Positions 1 to 6,237 of a stretch of 18,699 nucleotides of DNA are shown one piece after another (position 1 is the stretch's first letter; the number at the start of each line of letters is the position of its first letter). The notes under the pieces are model-generated. The model saw only the letters and a list, made by a program, of their open reading frames with translations. It made no database searches and was not told where the DNA came from. Made by a program: the position numbers and the translations under genes. Origin of the DNA: CAYMOV01 sp964392085 (GTDB lineage: Bacteria > Oederibacteriota > Muellerivitia > Muellerivitales > Muellerivitaceae); the NCBI GenBank assembly GCA_964392085.1, contig CAYMOV010000049.1, positions 1 through 18,699 of the forward strand, read 5' to 3'.

Positions 1-284
1 TGTTCGACGGCGCCCCGATTTTGCCTGTCACCGACTCGGTGGTGCTCTCGACCCTGCTCGACGGCGTGGTGCTGATGTGCCGGTGGGACTCCACCCGGTC
101 CAGCGAGGTGCAACGCGCCCTGGAACACCTGAGGAGCGTCGGCGCGCCCGTCCTGGGCACCCTTTTGAACCGCGTCCTCGTCAAGAAGGGCCTCTACGGC
201 TATGGCGGCTACGGGAACTACGGCGGTTACGGGAAATACACTTATGGGCCGGAGGCCCAAAGCGACAAGAAGGGCAAAAGCTGA
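1..284 (+). CDS. Polysaccharide-export tyrosine autokinase, C-terminal end (partial)
   Basis: This is the last 93 codons of a gene that enters from the left; the first complete codon is at base 3 and the stop is TGA 282-284. The protein begins FDGAPILPVTDS, which fits the Walker B region of bacterial tyrosine kinases (Wzc/CapB/EpsB type; compare IDTPPVL.VTDA). It then continues through the usual strand LLDGVVLMCR and the segment GAPVLGTLLNRV. It ends in the tail YGYGGYGNYGGYGKYTYG, a Tyr/Gly cluster with seven tyrosines, which in this family is the site of trans-autophosphorylation. Kinases of this kind act at the inner membrane with a Wzz-type chain-length partner to control polysaccharide polymerisation and export. 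That fits the glycan genes further along. The N-terminal part, and whether a Wzz domain is fused to it, lie outside the window. Confidence 0.88.
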   Translation, partial: FDGAPILPVTDSVVLSTLLDGVVLMCRWDSTRSSEVQRALEHLRSVGAPVLGTLLNRVLVKKGLYGYGGYGNYGGYGKYTYGPEAQSDKKGKS

Positions 285-312
285 CACCCATTGTCATCCC
301 GACCTGCGCGGA

Positions 313-347
313 GGGATCTGTTGATAAGGGCCTTTCGTAGGGGCGAC
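313..347 (+). repeat. Dispersed repeat containing CTTTCGTAGGGGCG, copy 1
   Basis: This 35-base stretch matches 3202-3236 at 30 of 35 positions by hand alignment, including the core GGGCCTTTCGTAGGGGCG. A shorter version (TTCGTAGGGGCGACCC) forms the 5' arm of the terminator at 1820-1845. It lies in the non-coding gap after the kinase gene. The function is unknown; it may be a terminator-like or REP-like dispersed sequence. Confidence 0.6.
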
Positions 348-421
348 CCGTCATACCAACCCAGGACACCCCCATCGCATCCTTCTTCCCTCAAGAGAGA
401 AGGGGAAGGGAGCTGGGCGAC

Positions 422-447
422 AAAAACACCTGAAAATGGGTGTTTTT
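422..447 (+). terminator. Possible terminator hairpin after the kinase gene
   Basis: AAAAACACC (422-430) pairs perfectly with GGTGTTTTT (439-447) across an 8-base loop. The 3' arm itself supplies the T-run. Its position 138 bases after the kinase stop and before the lipoprotein gene fits a rho-independent terminator that could work in both directions. The stem is AT-rich, so strength is uncertain. The rest of 285-530 holds the dispersed repeat at 313-347 and no gene that I can support. Confidence 0.45.
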
Positions 448-530
448 CCCGTCGAATATCCCGGCGTTTTCAATGAAATAATCCAGCTCCCGATGATCCA
501 TAAGATGAGTTACCACGGGAGGGCATCGTC

Positions 531-1777
531 ATGAACCGATTCACCAGGGGTTTTATCTTCTCGGGGACGTTGGTGGTCGCCCTCCTGCCGGGTTGTTCGC
601 ATAAAACGAATGTTTCCCCCTCTGGGCCCCAACCCGTCCCCGCGACCGCCACCCCGACCCCCACGCCTTCGGCGACGCCGTCGTCCTCCCCGACGGCTTC
701 GGCCACGGCTACGCCGACGGTCTCGGCGACACCCACCGCGACCCCGCAGGTGACCGCCACGCCGACGGTGACGGGGGGGGCGCCCATCGCCACCATCACC
801 GCCACCTTAACTCCGACCGCCCTGCAGACCCAAACCGCGGCCACCAGCCCGACCCGGACGCCGACGTTGGCGTCGACGAACACCCGCGTACCGACCCAAA
901 CCTTCACCCTGACCCATACCTTCACCCCGACCGTGACGGGCACCCTCCCCACCGTGACCTCCACCCCGACCTGGACCAACACCTGGACCATCACCCCCAT
1001 CCCCACGCTCGTCACCTGCTCGAACACCACCACCCTGGGCGACACGTCCATCAACGCGGACGTTGGATTCACACAAGGCGACATCTTCCTGAGCCGCTAC
1101 AACCTCTTCTGGGACTCGAACGTGACCGCCATCAAGGGGTGGTTTGAGATCCCCGGGAGCGCCACCGGCCAGGTGGAGTTCGTGGTCTACGACGAGACCG
1201 CGGGCCAACCGGACCGGCTGGTGTACGCCTCAAACCCGATCAACTTCCCATCGGGCTCCGCCTTCAGCCCGGTCACATTGGCCTGCTCGCCCAACATCTC
1301 GTTCCCGGCGGGCAACTATTGGGTCGGGTTCTGGGGCGCCACGAGCGGCACCGGGTTCAGCGCCCAGCACCAGGGGACGGGCCTGGGGACCGTCGCCTAT
1401 TTCCTCAACCAGGCGGTCCTTCCCGCGGTCATGCCCCCGCTCGCGGGCAACGGCATCGAATACGGCGGCAACCTGACGCTGACCTGGGACGCCTGCCACC
1501 AGCCCGTGATCACCCCCACGCCGACCGACCTGCCCACCTTGACCCCGACGCCCACCTTCACNNNNNNNNNNNNNNNNNNNNNNNNNNNNNNNNNNNNNNN
1601 NNNNNNNNNNNNNNNNNNNNNNNNNNNNNNNNNNNNNNNNNNNNNNNNNNNNNNNNNNNNNTGATCACCCCCACGCCGACCGACCTGCCCACCTTGACCC
1701 CGACGCCCACCTTCACCTTCACCCCGACGGGCACCCTGACGCCCCCCCTGCCCACGCCGACACCCACCCCGACCTGA
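531..1777 (+). CDS. Thr/Pro-rich lipoprotein with a central globular domain; interrupted by an assembly gap
   Basis: ATG 531 follows a good ribosome site (GGGAGGG, 518-524). The N-terminus MNRFTRGFIFSGTLVVALLPGC is a lipoprotein signal with its lipobox Cys at residue 22, so the protein is probably membrane-anchored on the outside. Residues of about 38-155 are a low-complexity TPTPT/SATPT linker. A globular domain of roughly 160 residues follows (TCSNTTTLGDTSINADVGF to NLTLTWDACH), and then a second Thr/Pro-rich tail. The globular part contains GNYWVGFWG and NLTLTW, which suggest an all-beta, possibly carbohydrate-binding or adhesive module; I do not recognise the family. A run of 100 N sits in the C-terminal linker. 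If the 55 bases duplicated on either side of it are overlapped, the frame continues uninterrupted to TGA 1775-1777. The function is unknown, and a cell-surface or matrix role is inferred only from its architecture. Confidence 0.75.
1507..1716 (+). repeat. 55-base exact duplication on both sides of the N-run
   Basis: Bases 1507-1561 (TGATCACCCCCACGCC to CCCACCTTCAC) are repeated exactly at 1662-1716, separated only by N. Either the two contig ends are the same sequence and were not merged, or a Thr/Pro-coding minisatellite of unknown copy number lies here. Overlapping the two copies keeps the reading frame open. Confidence 0.9.
1562..1661. other. Assembly gap of 100 N
   Basis: Exactly 100 N lie inside the lipoprotein gene. 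The round number indicates a scaffolding placeholder, not a measured length. The flanks duplicate each other, so the true gap may be zero or negative. Confidence 0.98.
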
Positions 1778-1819
1778 CGTGGAGGGTTATGGGGGACTGG
1801 GGTTTTTAATTCTTCGTAG

Positions 1820-1845
1820 GGGCGACCCGCCGGGTCGCCCTTTTT
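1820..1845 (+). terminator. Rho-independent terminator after the lipoprotein gene
   Basis: GGGCGACCC (1820-1828) pairs perfectly with GGGTCGCCC (1832-1840) across a 3-base loop and is followed by TTTTTC. It lies 42 bases after the lipoprotein stop. Its 5' arm belongs to the dispersed CGTAGGGGCGACCC sequence also seen at 333-350 and 3221-3236. Confidence 0.85.
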
Positions 1846-1906
1846 CTTTGCCGTGTTTTAGTAGGGTGGCCTTCATGACGCAGGGTCGAGCCCCCCTGAA
1901 GGGGCT

Positions 1907-1931
1907 ATAGTGAATAGTGAGGCCTGATCCC
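1907..1931 (+). repeat. CCTGACCCC-family repeat, AATAGTGAATAGTGAG type, copy 1
   Basis: ATAGTGAATAGTGAGG leads into CCTGATCCC. It differs from the copy at 6965-6989 by a single base over 25. It lies in the non-coding stretch between the lipoprotein and the Phd/VapC pair. It is one member of the motif family discussed in the findings. Confidence 0.75.
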
Positions 1932-1967
1932 GTTCGGTGTTTCATGAGGCGTCCGTTGCCCTGGGCC

Positions 1968-1993
1968 AATTGTTGATTGTGAGGCCTGACCCC
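1968..1993 (+). repeat. CCTGACCCC-family repeat, AATTGTTGATTGTGAG type, copy 1
   Basis: This 26-base sequence, AATTGTTGATTGTGAG followed by GCCTGACCCC, recurs without a mismatch at 3306-3331. A variant lies on the minus strand at 18318-18342. It is non-coding and lies upstream of the Phd/VapC pair. Confidence 0.8.
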
Positions 1994-2012
1994 GTTCGGG
2001 GTTTGCTTCCCC

Positions 2013-2030
2013 GACCAACTTGACCAACTT
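2013..2030 (+). repeat. Two tandem 9-base units GACCAACTT
   Basis: GACCAACTT occurs twice back to back (2013-2021 and 2022-2030), and a third partial unit GACCAGG follows. It resembles the CACCAAGWW units at 2853-2879. It may form part of the control region of the downstream antitoxin gene or may be a minisatellite remnant. Confidence 0.55.
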
Positions 2031-2032
2031 GA

Positions 2033-2051
2033 CCAGGTAGCGGTACCCTGG
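2033..2051 (+). promoter_or_regulatory. Possible antitoxin operator CCAGG-N9-CCTGG
   Basis: CCAGG (2033-2037) and CCTGG (2047-2051) form an interrupted inverted repeat that ends 5 bases before the Phd-type start codon and overlaps its ribosome site. Phd/VapB antitoxins commonly repress their own promoter through such sites. This is inferred from position and symmetry only. Confidence 0.3.
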
Positions 2052-2056
2052 AAGGC

Positions 2057-2335
2057 ATGAAAAACAAATACTCCGTTTACGAGGCCAAGACCCACCTCAG
2101 CGAGATCCTCCGGGGGGTCCAAGAGGGGCGTTCGACCGTGATCACGGACCGCGGCAGGGAAGTGGCGCGGGTGGTCCCCATCGAGGGACTCACGGGGTTC
2201 GAGAAACGGGTGGCGGAACTTGAGCGTGCGGGCGTCATCCAGGGGGACCCCAACGCCGATCCCTCCAAGATCAAACCGATCGCGCGGCGTCCCGGGGCCT
2301 TGAAGCGTTTCCTCGAGGACAGGAACCGCTATTGA
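2057..2335 (+). CDS. Phd/YefM-family antitoxin
   Basis: This 92-residue protein opens with the typical Phd/YefM DNA-binding fold: YEAKTHLSEILRGVQEG, then ITDRGREVARVVPI. It has a charged C-terminal tail (residues of about 55-92) of the sort that wraps the toxin's active site. It would neutralise the PIN-domain toxin encoded immediately downstream and repress their shared promoter. The start ATG 2057 has GGAAGG just upstream, although the spacing is short. The stop overlaps the toxin start by 4 bases (TTGA), so the two are translationally coupled. The pair follows a strong terminator and two CCTGACCCC-type repeats, so it looks like an independently transcribed cassette. Confidence 0.88.
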   Translation: MKNKYSVYEAKTHLSEILRGVQEGRSTVITDRGREVARVVPIEGLTGFEKRVAELERAGVIQGDPNADPSKIKPIARRPGALKRFLEDRNRY

Positions 2336-2808
2336 ACGCCGCGTTCGTTGACACGTCCGCTTTTTTGTCGGTCCTTCTCAAGGAACCGGGGTCCGATTCG
2401 GTTGAGCGGTTGTTTGGGGCCCTGAAGCCCGTTTACGCCTCGAACCTACTGGAGGCCGAAGCCCGGAGCGCCTCGGACCGGGAGGGTTTGGATCGGCGGG
2501 AGGTGGAAGAAGCGCTTACCCGTGTGAAGTGGGTCCTCCCGACAAGGCCCCTTTCACAGGAATTACGCTTGCTGGGGGCCGCCGGGATCCGTCTCAAAGG
2601 GGCGGACCTGTGGCATGTGGCCTGCGCCCTATATTTGGCGGGGGACCCGAAGGGATTTCCCTTCCTGACGCTGGACGACCGCCAAGCCGAGGCGGCGCGG
2701 AGGTTGGGGTTCAGGGTCCTACCTGAAGCCGACGGGGTGCGGGAAGCCGGCGCGGCTTACCGGGCCCGCCCATCGGGCCGGGTCAAAAAGGCGAAGGGCC
2801 GCCGTTGA
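2332..2808 (+). CDS. VapC-like PIN-domain toxin
   Basis: This is a 158-residue PIN-domain ribonuclease that starts at TTG 2332, four bases inside the antitoxin stop. All expected acidic residues are visible: Asp7 in FVDTSAFL, Glu43 in SNLLEAEAR, Asp92 in GADLWHVACAL and Asp115/116 in LTLDDRQAEAARRLGF. These bind the metal used to cut RNA, usually tRNA or rRNA loops in VapC toxins. The length is slightly above the family norm because of a basic tail after residue 131 (RPSGRVKKAKGRR), which might help RNA binding. The partner is the Phd-type antitoxin just upstream. The gene looks intact and functional. Confidence 0.88.
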   Translation: MNAAFVDTSAFLSVLLKEPGSDSVERLFGALKPVYASNLLEAEARSASDREGLDRREVEEALTRVKWVLPTRPLSQELRLLGAAGIRLKGADLWHVACALYLAGDPKGFPFLTLDDRQAEAARRLGFRVLPEADGVREAGAAYRARPSGRVKKAKGRR

Positions 2809-2852
2809 CGTCGTTTGTTACCCGGCAGGGACCGCTTCATAACCCTTTTCAC

Positions 2853-2879
2853 CACCAAGTTCACCAAGAACACCAAGAA
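2853..2879 (+). repeat. Three tandem 9-base units CACCAAGWW
   Basis: CACCAAGTT, CACCAAGAA and CACCAAGAA lie head to tail. Inverted relatives (ACTTGGTG near 2911 and 3001) and another direct one (GTTCACCAAGTTGG near 2961) follow within 150 bases. The stretch could fold into alternative hairpins. The function is unknown. Confidence 0.6.
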
Positions 2880-3022
2880 AGTCTTGGGAAACGAAAGAAA
2901 CGGCTCAAGCAACTTGGTGCTCTTGGCTTAGCGGATGAAAATTAAGGGGAAAAGTCCAAGTTCACCAAGTTGGTTTGAGGTTTGAAACAAAATTGGAGAA
3001 CTTGGTGTGCTCGTTTACGCCC

Positions 3023-3037
3023 TCAGGCGAAGCCTGA
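3023..3037. repeat. REP-like hairpin TCAGGC-GAA-GCCTGA
   Basis: A perfect 6-base stem with a GAA loop lies in the gap between the VapC and WecA-like genes. Small GC-rich palindromes of this form are often extragenic dispersed repeats. Only this copy is visible here. Confidence 0.4.
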
Positions 3038-3201
3038 CGGGTGGTGGTGAGAAATGCTTTCGGATTTGCCGCCTTTTCAGCCCATGGCTCGCCCGCTTTG
3101 GGTTCTGGGTCGTCATCCCGCGCGCTTGCCCCAGGCCTCAGGCCGATTGGGCAACGTCTTGCCGGCCAAAGTTCATCATTAACTTTGGTCCTCATCGCGG
3201 T

Positions 3202-3236
3202 GGGATCCGCTTATCAGGGCCTTTCGTAGGGGCGGC
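3202..3236 (+). repeat. Dispersed repeat containing CTTTCGTAGGGGCG, copy 2
   Basis: Partner of 313-347, with 30 of 35 bases the same by hand alignment. It lies in a non-coding stretch and here lacks the downstream inverted arm that makes the 1820-1845 copy a terminator. Confidence 0.6.
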
Positions 3237-3305
3237 ATTTATGACGCCCTTGTTTTGCGGTGTTCTCGTGGGGCCACCCGCCTTGCCCCACAGCGTCCCG
3301 TTCCG

Positions 3306-3331
3306 AATTGTTGATTGTGAGGCCTGACCCC
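3306..3331 (+). repeat. CCTGACCCC-family repeat, AATTGTTGATTGTGAG type, copy 2
   Basis: Identical over all 26 bases to 1968-1993. It lies about 380 bases upstream of the WecA-like gene, outside any supported gene. Confidence 0.8.
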
Positions 3332-3414
3332 ATTATTTCGAAGCCGAAAGCCGCCTCGCATTCCCCACATGAAACCGTATGATTTAACGAGTCAATCAAA
3401 GGCCTGCACCCCAA

Positions 3415-3670
3415 TTGTCACATGACACCGGTCATACATATTTCATGGTAATATAGCGGTTCGGCTGTAAACCTTTAACCCGGGCGATTCAGCCGCTTGC
3501 ATGGGTTTAGATTTGGCCGGTTGTTGGTGAGTGGCCTTTGGCGGTTGTTGCCATCAGCCATCCGCTAAAGTTGATCAACTGGAGGTTGCCGCCTCCCTGA
3601 CCTAGTACATGTCGGCTTATCGCCTTCGCCGTAAGCAAACGGCGAGCCCCGAGGCGCGCGAAGCGCCTCG
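3415..3670 (+). promoter_or_regulatory. Possible promoter and structured leader of the WecA-like gene
   Basis: A possible -35 TTGTCA (3415-3420) lies inside the symmetric sequence TGTCACATGACA, with AT-rich sequence (CATATT 3437-3442, TAATAT 3449-3454) beyond it. The transcript would carry a leader of over 200 bases containing a perfect 8-base stem, CGAGGCGC (3650-3657) with GCGCCTCG (3663-3670) around GCGAA. A looser CGGCTTA...TAAGC stem lies just before it. No T-run follows, so this is not an obvious attenuator. The promoter call is weak; the hairpin is certain as sequence. Confidence 0.3.
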
Positions 3671-3713
3671 AAGGGCCAACGGCTAGCGGCCAACGGCGCT
3701 TATGGAGTTTCCC

Positions 3714-5381
3714 ATGACCATCGAACCCATCACCCTTCTCTTCACTTTAAGCCTCATCCTCGGGCTGGTCCTCACCCCCCTCTGGGCCAAACTGGCGGTC
3801 AGCCGCGGCATCGTGGACAAACCCGCCCACCGGAAGACCCACACCCAGAACATCCCCTACATGGGCGGCCCGGCGGTCTTTTCCGCGGCCATCTTGGGGC
3901 TCGTCGCCACGGGATTGGCGACATCACTCATGGTCGGTTATGACCAGGCGATGATCATCAAAACGACCGTGATCCTCGTCCCGGCCTTGGGCGTGATGGC
4001 CGTCGGGCTCTGGGACGACTGCCGCAACATCGCCCCCCGCACCAAGTTCGTCGGCCAATTGGTCTTCGCGCTCCTCTTCGCCCAATTCGGCTTCCGCTTC
4101 GAGATGCTCCACGTGCCGGGCCTCCCGGCCACCGACCTGCCGCCCCTCTTCGCGGTGCCCCTCACGGCCTTTTGGATCGTCTCGATCATCAACGCGTTCA
4201 ATATGGTGGACGGTGTGGATGGTTTGGCGGCCTCCGTCGGCGCCTCCAGCCTCTTTCTTATCGCCATCGGGTCGGCCTACCTGGGCAGTGAGGCCCTCAT
4301 GATCCTCTCACTCTGCCTGCTCGGCGCGGTCTTGGGGTTCCTCTACCACAACTGGAAGCCCGCCAAGGTATACCTGGGCGACGCCGGGTCGAACGGTTTA
4401 GGGATGTTCGTGGCGGCGGCATTGTTGGCCATGGGTAAGGGCCGGCCCATCTTCATGCACCCGGACCACCTGGCCGGCATCGATTGGCCTTTCCGCTACC
4501 AAGTTTTCGTCCTCACCCTTATGGTGGCCCACCCGGTCTTGGAGATCTGCCTGTCGGTGGCCCGCCGCATGTTCCGCGGCAAGCCCATCACCCGGGCCGA
4601 CAACGGCCATATCCATCATCGATTGGTGAATATCGGCCTACGGGCCCCCCAGATTTGTTTGATCGCGGTAGGGGCCTCACTCCTACCGGGTATGGCGGCC
4701 CTCTCCTTGATCTCGCGGCATTTGGGTTGGGCGACATGGCTCTTAGCCCTCAGCGGAATGATCTTCGGCGTTTCCATCAGCGTTTTGGGGTTCCTGAAAT
4801 TCCTGGACCCCAAGGCGATGGAACACCTGAGGCCCCATTACCGCATCGCCCACCATTTCATCGAGATGCAGAAGATCAAGTTGACCCAGGTGGATGACCG
4901 AAGGGAAGTCTTGGCCCTCATCAACGGGACCTGCCGGGAATTCGGGGTCCAGAGCTACCGCTTTTTCATCCTCCAAGACAACCTTGGGAAGGGCGGTTTG
5001 GATTACGCCTACGATTGGGTCCCCCTCCAGCAGAAGGAATACCTCAACTTCATCAAGAGGGCGGATGGGTCGAAGCCCGAGGCCCCAATCAGCGACCGTT
5101 ATGAGATGCCGAACCACCGGGGGGAGGCCCAATGGACCTTCCAACCCAACCTGCGCTTGAACGAGGGCCCCCACCAGGATGATTCGGAACTCGACGTGGA
5201 GTACCGGGTCTTGGTGCACGACTTCATGAAGGAAGCCCTCGAGGCGGCGTTGCGCGTGGGGAAGGGCCGGGAGACGCTCCTGGTGCCGGCCGTGGCGCCG
5301 ATCTCGGGACAGGGGTTGAGGGGCCACGCGTTGAGAAGGAAAGTGAAGCTGAGGGTGGTGGGTGGCGGACTAAACGACTGA
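3714..5381 (+). CDS. WecA/TagO-family undecaprenyl-phosphate sugar-1-phosphate transferase with C-terminal extension
   Basis: This enzyme would transfer a HexNAc-1-phosphate from a UDP-sugar to undecaprenyl phosphate, the first membrane step of glycan synthesis. Family signatures are clear: DKPAHRKTHTQNIPYMGG near the N-terminus, the Mg-binding pair Asp101-Asp102 (GLWDDCRN), NMVDGVDG (Asp166, Asp169), YLGDAGSNGLG (Asp223), and the sugar-recognition loop GKPITRADNGHIHHRL (His299, His301, His302). About ten or eleven membrane spans fill residues 1-355. Unlike plain WecA (about 370 residues) it has a soluble tail of roughly 200 residues starting near KIKLTQVDDRREVLALI, which I do not recognise. 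An in-frame ATG at 3702 lacks a ribosome site. ATG 3714 has GGAG at 3704-3707, so I chose it (555 residues). A tail similar to this protein's last residues occurs at 7536-7589. Confidence 0.9.
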   Translation: MTIEPITLLFTLSLILGLVLTPLWAKLAVSRGIVDKPAHRKTHTQNIPYMGGPAVFSAAILGLVATGLATSLMVGYDQAMIIKTTVILVPALGVMAVGLWDDCRNIAPRTKFVGQLVFALLFAQFGFRFEMLHVPGLPATDLPPLFAVPLTAFWIVSIINAFNMVDGVDGLAASVGASSLFLIAIGSAYLGSEALMILSLCLLGAVLGFLYHNWKPAKVYLGDAGSNGLGMFVAAALLAMGKGRPIFMHPDHLAGIDWPFRYQVFVLTLMVAHPVLEICLSVARRMFRGKPITRADNGHIHHRLVNIGLRAPQICLIAVGASLLPGMAALSLISRHLGWATWLLALSGMIFGVSISVLGFLKFLDPKAMEHLRPHYRIAHHFIEMQKIKLTQVDDRREVLALINGTCREFGVQSYRFFILQDNLGKGGLDYAYDWVPLQQKEYLNFIKRADGSKPEAPISDRYEMPNHRGEAQWTFQPNLRLNEGPHQDDSELDVEYRVLVHDFMKEALEAALRVGKGRETLLVPAVAPISGQGLRGHALRRKVKLRVVGGGLND

Positions 5382-5436
5382 AATAAGACGGTTTTGTCCT
5401 TGTTCATCTGGGCTTTTTCCTTGAAATAGGCTTTAA

Positions 5437-5463
5437 TTTACCCAGTTTAGATTGCCGTATAAT
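5437..5463 (+). promoter_or_regulatory. Promoter of the DUF433/DUF5615 pair
   Basis: A perfect -10 hexamer TATAAT (5458-5463) has TTTACC (5437-5442) 15 bases upstream as the best -35. The start of the DUF433 gene is 34 bases beyond the -10. The spacing is short of ideal, so the -35 is uncertain. Confidence 0.5.
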
Positions 5464-5496
5464 GATGGGGTGTGAAAGAAGGGTGGGAAAGCTGAC

Positions 5497-5727
5497 ATGA
5501 CCTGGCAGGAACGCATTACTATCGATCCCGCGGTGATGGTCGGGAAACCCGTGGTCAAGGGTACCAGACTCACGGTTGAGTTTGTCATCGACCTGTTGGC
5601 CAGGGGTTGGAAGACGGAGGATGTCCTGGTCAATTACCCGGGCCTCAAGGCCGAGGATATCCAAGCCTGCCTTGTTTACGCCAGCGCAGTCCTGCATGAA
5701 GAAAAAGTTTACCCCCTCCCGGCGTGA
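5497..5727 (+). CDS. DUF433 family protein, likely antitoxin
   Basis: This 76-residue protein contains the whole DUF433 core: RITIDPAVMVGKPVVKGTRL, then VEFVIDLLARGWKTEDVL, YPGLKAEDIQACLVYA. It is a small helix-turn-helix-like fold. DUF433 genes are very often followed by a DUF5615 PIN-like gene, and the pair is regarded as a toxin-antitoxin system. Here the order is the same, with the stop overlapping the presumed toxin start by 4 bases (GTGA, 5724-5727). The antitoxin is intact while its partner is broken, so it now probably acts as an orphan repressor or is itself on the way to decay. Confidence 0.85.
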   Translation: MTWQERITIDPAVMVGKPVVKGTRLTVEFVIDLLARGWKTEDVLVNYPGLKAEDIQACLVYASAVLHEEKVYPLPA

Positions 5728-6187
5728 CCTTGCGCTTCATCGCGGATGAAAATTTCAGAAGGGCATTGATAAAGCCCGTCCTGGGCCGAGGCCACAAGCC
5801 GAGGATCGCGATTAGGTCGTGTTCATTTCAAGGGAATGAGCCCCTGGAAATCTTGCTGAACCATTGAAACGGGAAGGTCATGACGTGTTTTGGGTCCGGG
5901 TTCAGTCGCCCGGCGCCAAGGACGTGGATGTCCTCTCCCGAGCGCAAGCTGAAAAGCGGATTGTGTTGACGTTTGACAAGGACTTCGGGGAGTTGGCTTT
6001 TCGAGCGGGGTTGCCAGCCGAATGCGGGATTATCCTTTTCCGCCTGGATGCAGCGTCCCCTGAACAACAGCGGGTTAGGATTTTGGCTGTCCTACGGCAA
6101 AAGATTGAATGGATTGGCCACTTCGCAGTGGTTGGGGAAGAGCGGATTCGACTGACACCTTTGGCTGGAAAGAGAAAAGGGTCGTGA
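5724..6187 (+). pseudogene. DUF5615 PIN-like toxin, disrupted by insertion and frameshift
   Basis: GTG 5724 starts in the overlap with the DUF433 stop and gives VTLRFIADENF, the standard DUF5615 N-terminus with its first catalytic Asp. After ENF the frame runs through unrelated-looking sequence and stops at TGA 5865. The rest of the toxin resumes in another frame near TTG 5864: LKREGHDVFWVRVQSPGAKD, then IVLTFDKDFGELAFRAG (second acidic site), to TGA 6187. The segment 5757-5823 is bounded by two similar sequences, ATTTCAGAAGGG and ATTTCAAGGG. Excising one repeat unit would bring ENF close to GNEPLEILLN and then LKREGHDV, leaving a further one- or two-base frame problem near 5862. Read as it stands, the toxin lacks its N-terminal acidic residue. 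A sequencing error explains the frameshift but not the extra block. Confidence 0.7.
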
Positions 6188-6210
6188 GTTTGGGTTTAGG
6201 GGAGGTTTTC

Positions 6211-6237
6211 TTAACTGCAATCCCAAGACCTGACCCC
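6211..6237 (+). repeat. CCTGACCCC-family repeat, GCAATCCCAAGA type, copy 1
   Basis: TTAACTGCAATCCCAAGA followed by CCTGACCCC. It matches 7239-7265 at 26 of 27 bases. It begins 23 bases after the broken DUF5615 gene and precedes the MntA/HepT pair, so the two copies bracket the MntA/HepT and YafQ block in the same orientation. Confidence 0.8.

Larger units (their letters stand above)
2809..3713. other. Long intergenic stretch: short repeats, hairpins and a structured leader
   Basis: No gene can be supported in these 905 bases. They hold 9-base tandem units (2853-2879) with inverted partners ACTTGGTG (near 2911 and 3001), a REP-like hairpin (3023-3037), a copy of the CTTTCGTAGGGGCG repeat (3202-3236), and a CCTGACCCC-family copy (3306-3331). 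From about 3415 onward there is a leader region for the WecA-like gene. Open frames here have no recognisable product and run across the repeats. Confidence 0.7.

Noticed and set aside
470..1084. Long minus-strand open frame of 204 codons
   Set aside because: It is the antisense of the Thr/Pro-rich lipoprotein. Its Val/Gly-rich translation (VGVKVWVRVKVWVG) is what the complement of TPT repeats gives.
1787..2122. Minus-strand open frame of 111 codons
   Set aside because: It spans a terminator, two dispersed repeats and the antitoxin start. Its WSSWSSWSG comes from the 9-base tandem repeat.
3016..3051. Resemblance of YALRRSLTGGGE to the WecA-like tail ALRRKVKLRVVGGG
   Set aside because: It needs several gaps, and the underlying DNA is better explained by the TCAGGC-GAA-GCCTGA hairpin. 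It is not strong enough to call a third tail.
3007..3327. Plus-strand open frame of 106 codons in the long gap
   Set aside because: There is no recognisable domain or ribosome site, and it crosses a REP-like hairpin and two dispersed repeats.
3540..3551. GGCGGTTGTTGC as an ops/JUMPStart element for RfaH
   Set aside because: It matches only the first six bases of the ops consensus GGCGGTAGCGTG. No RfaH context is visible.
4743..5327. Minus-strand open frame of 194 codons
   Set aside because: It is the antisense shadow of the WecA-like gene, with no domain.
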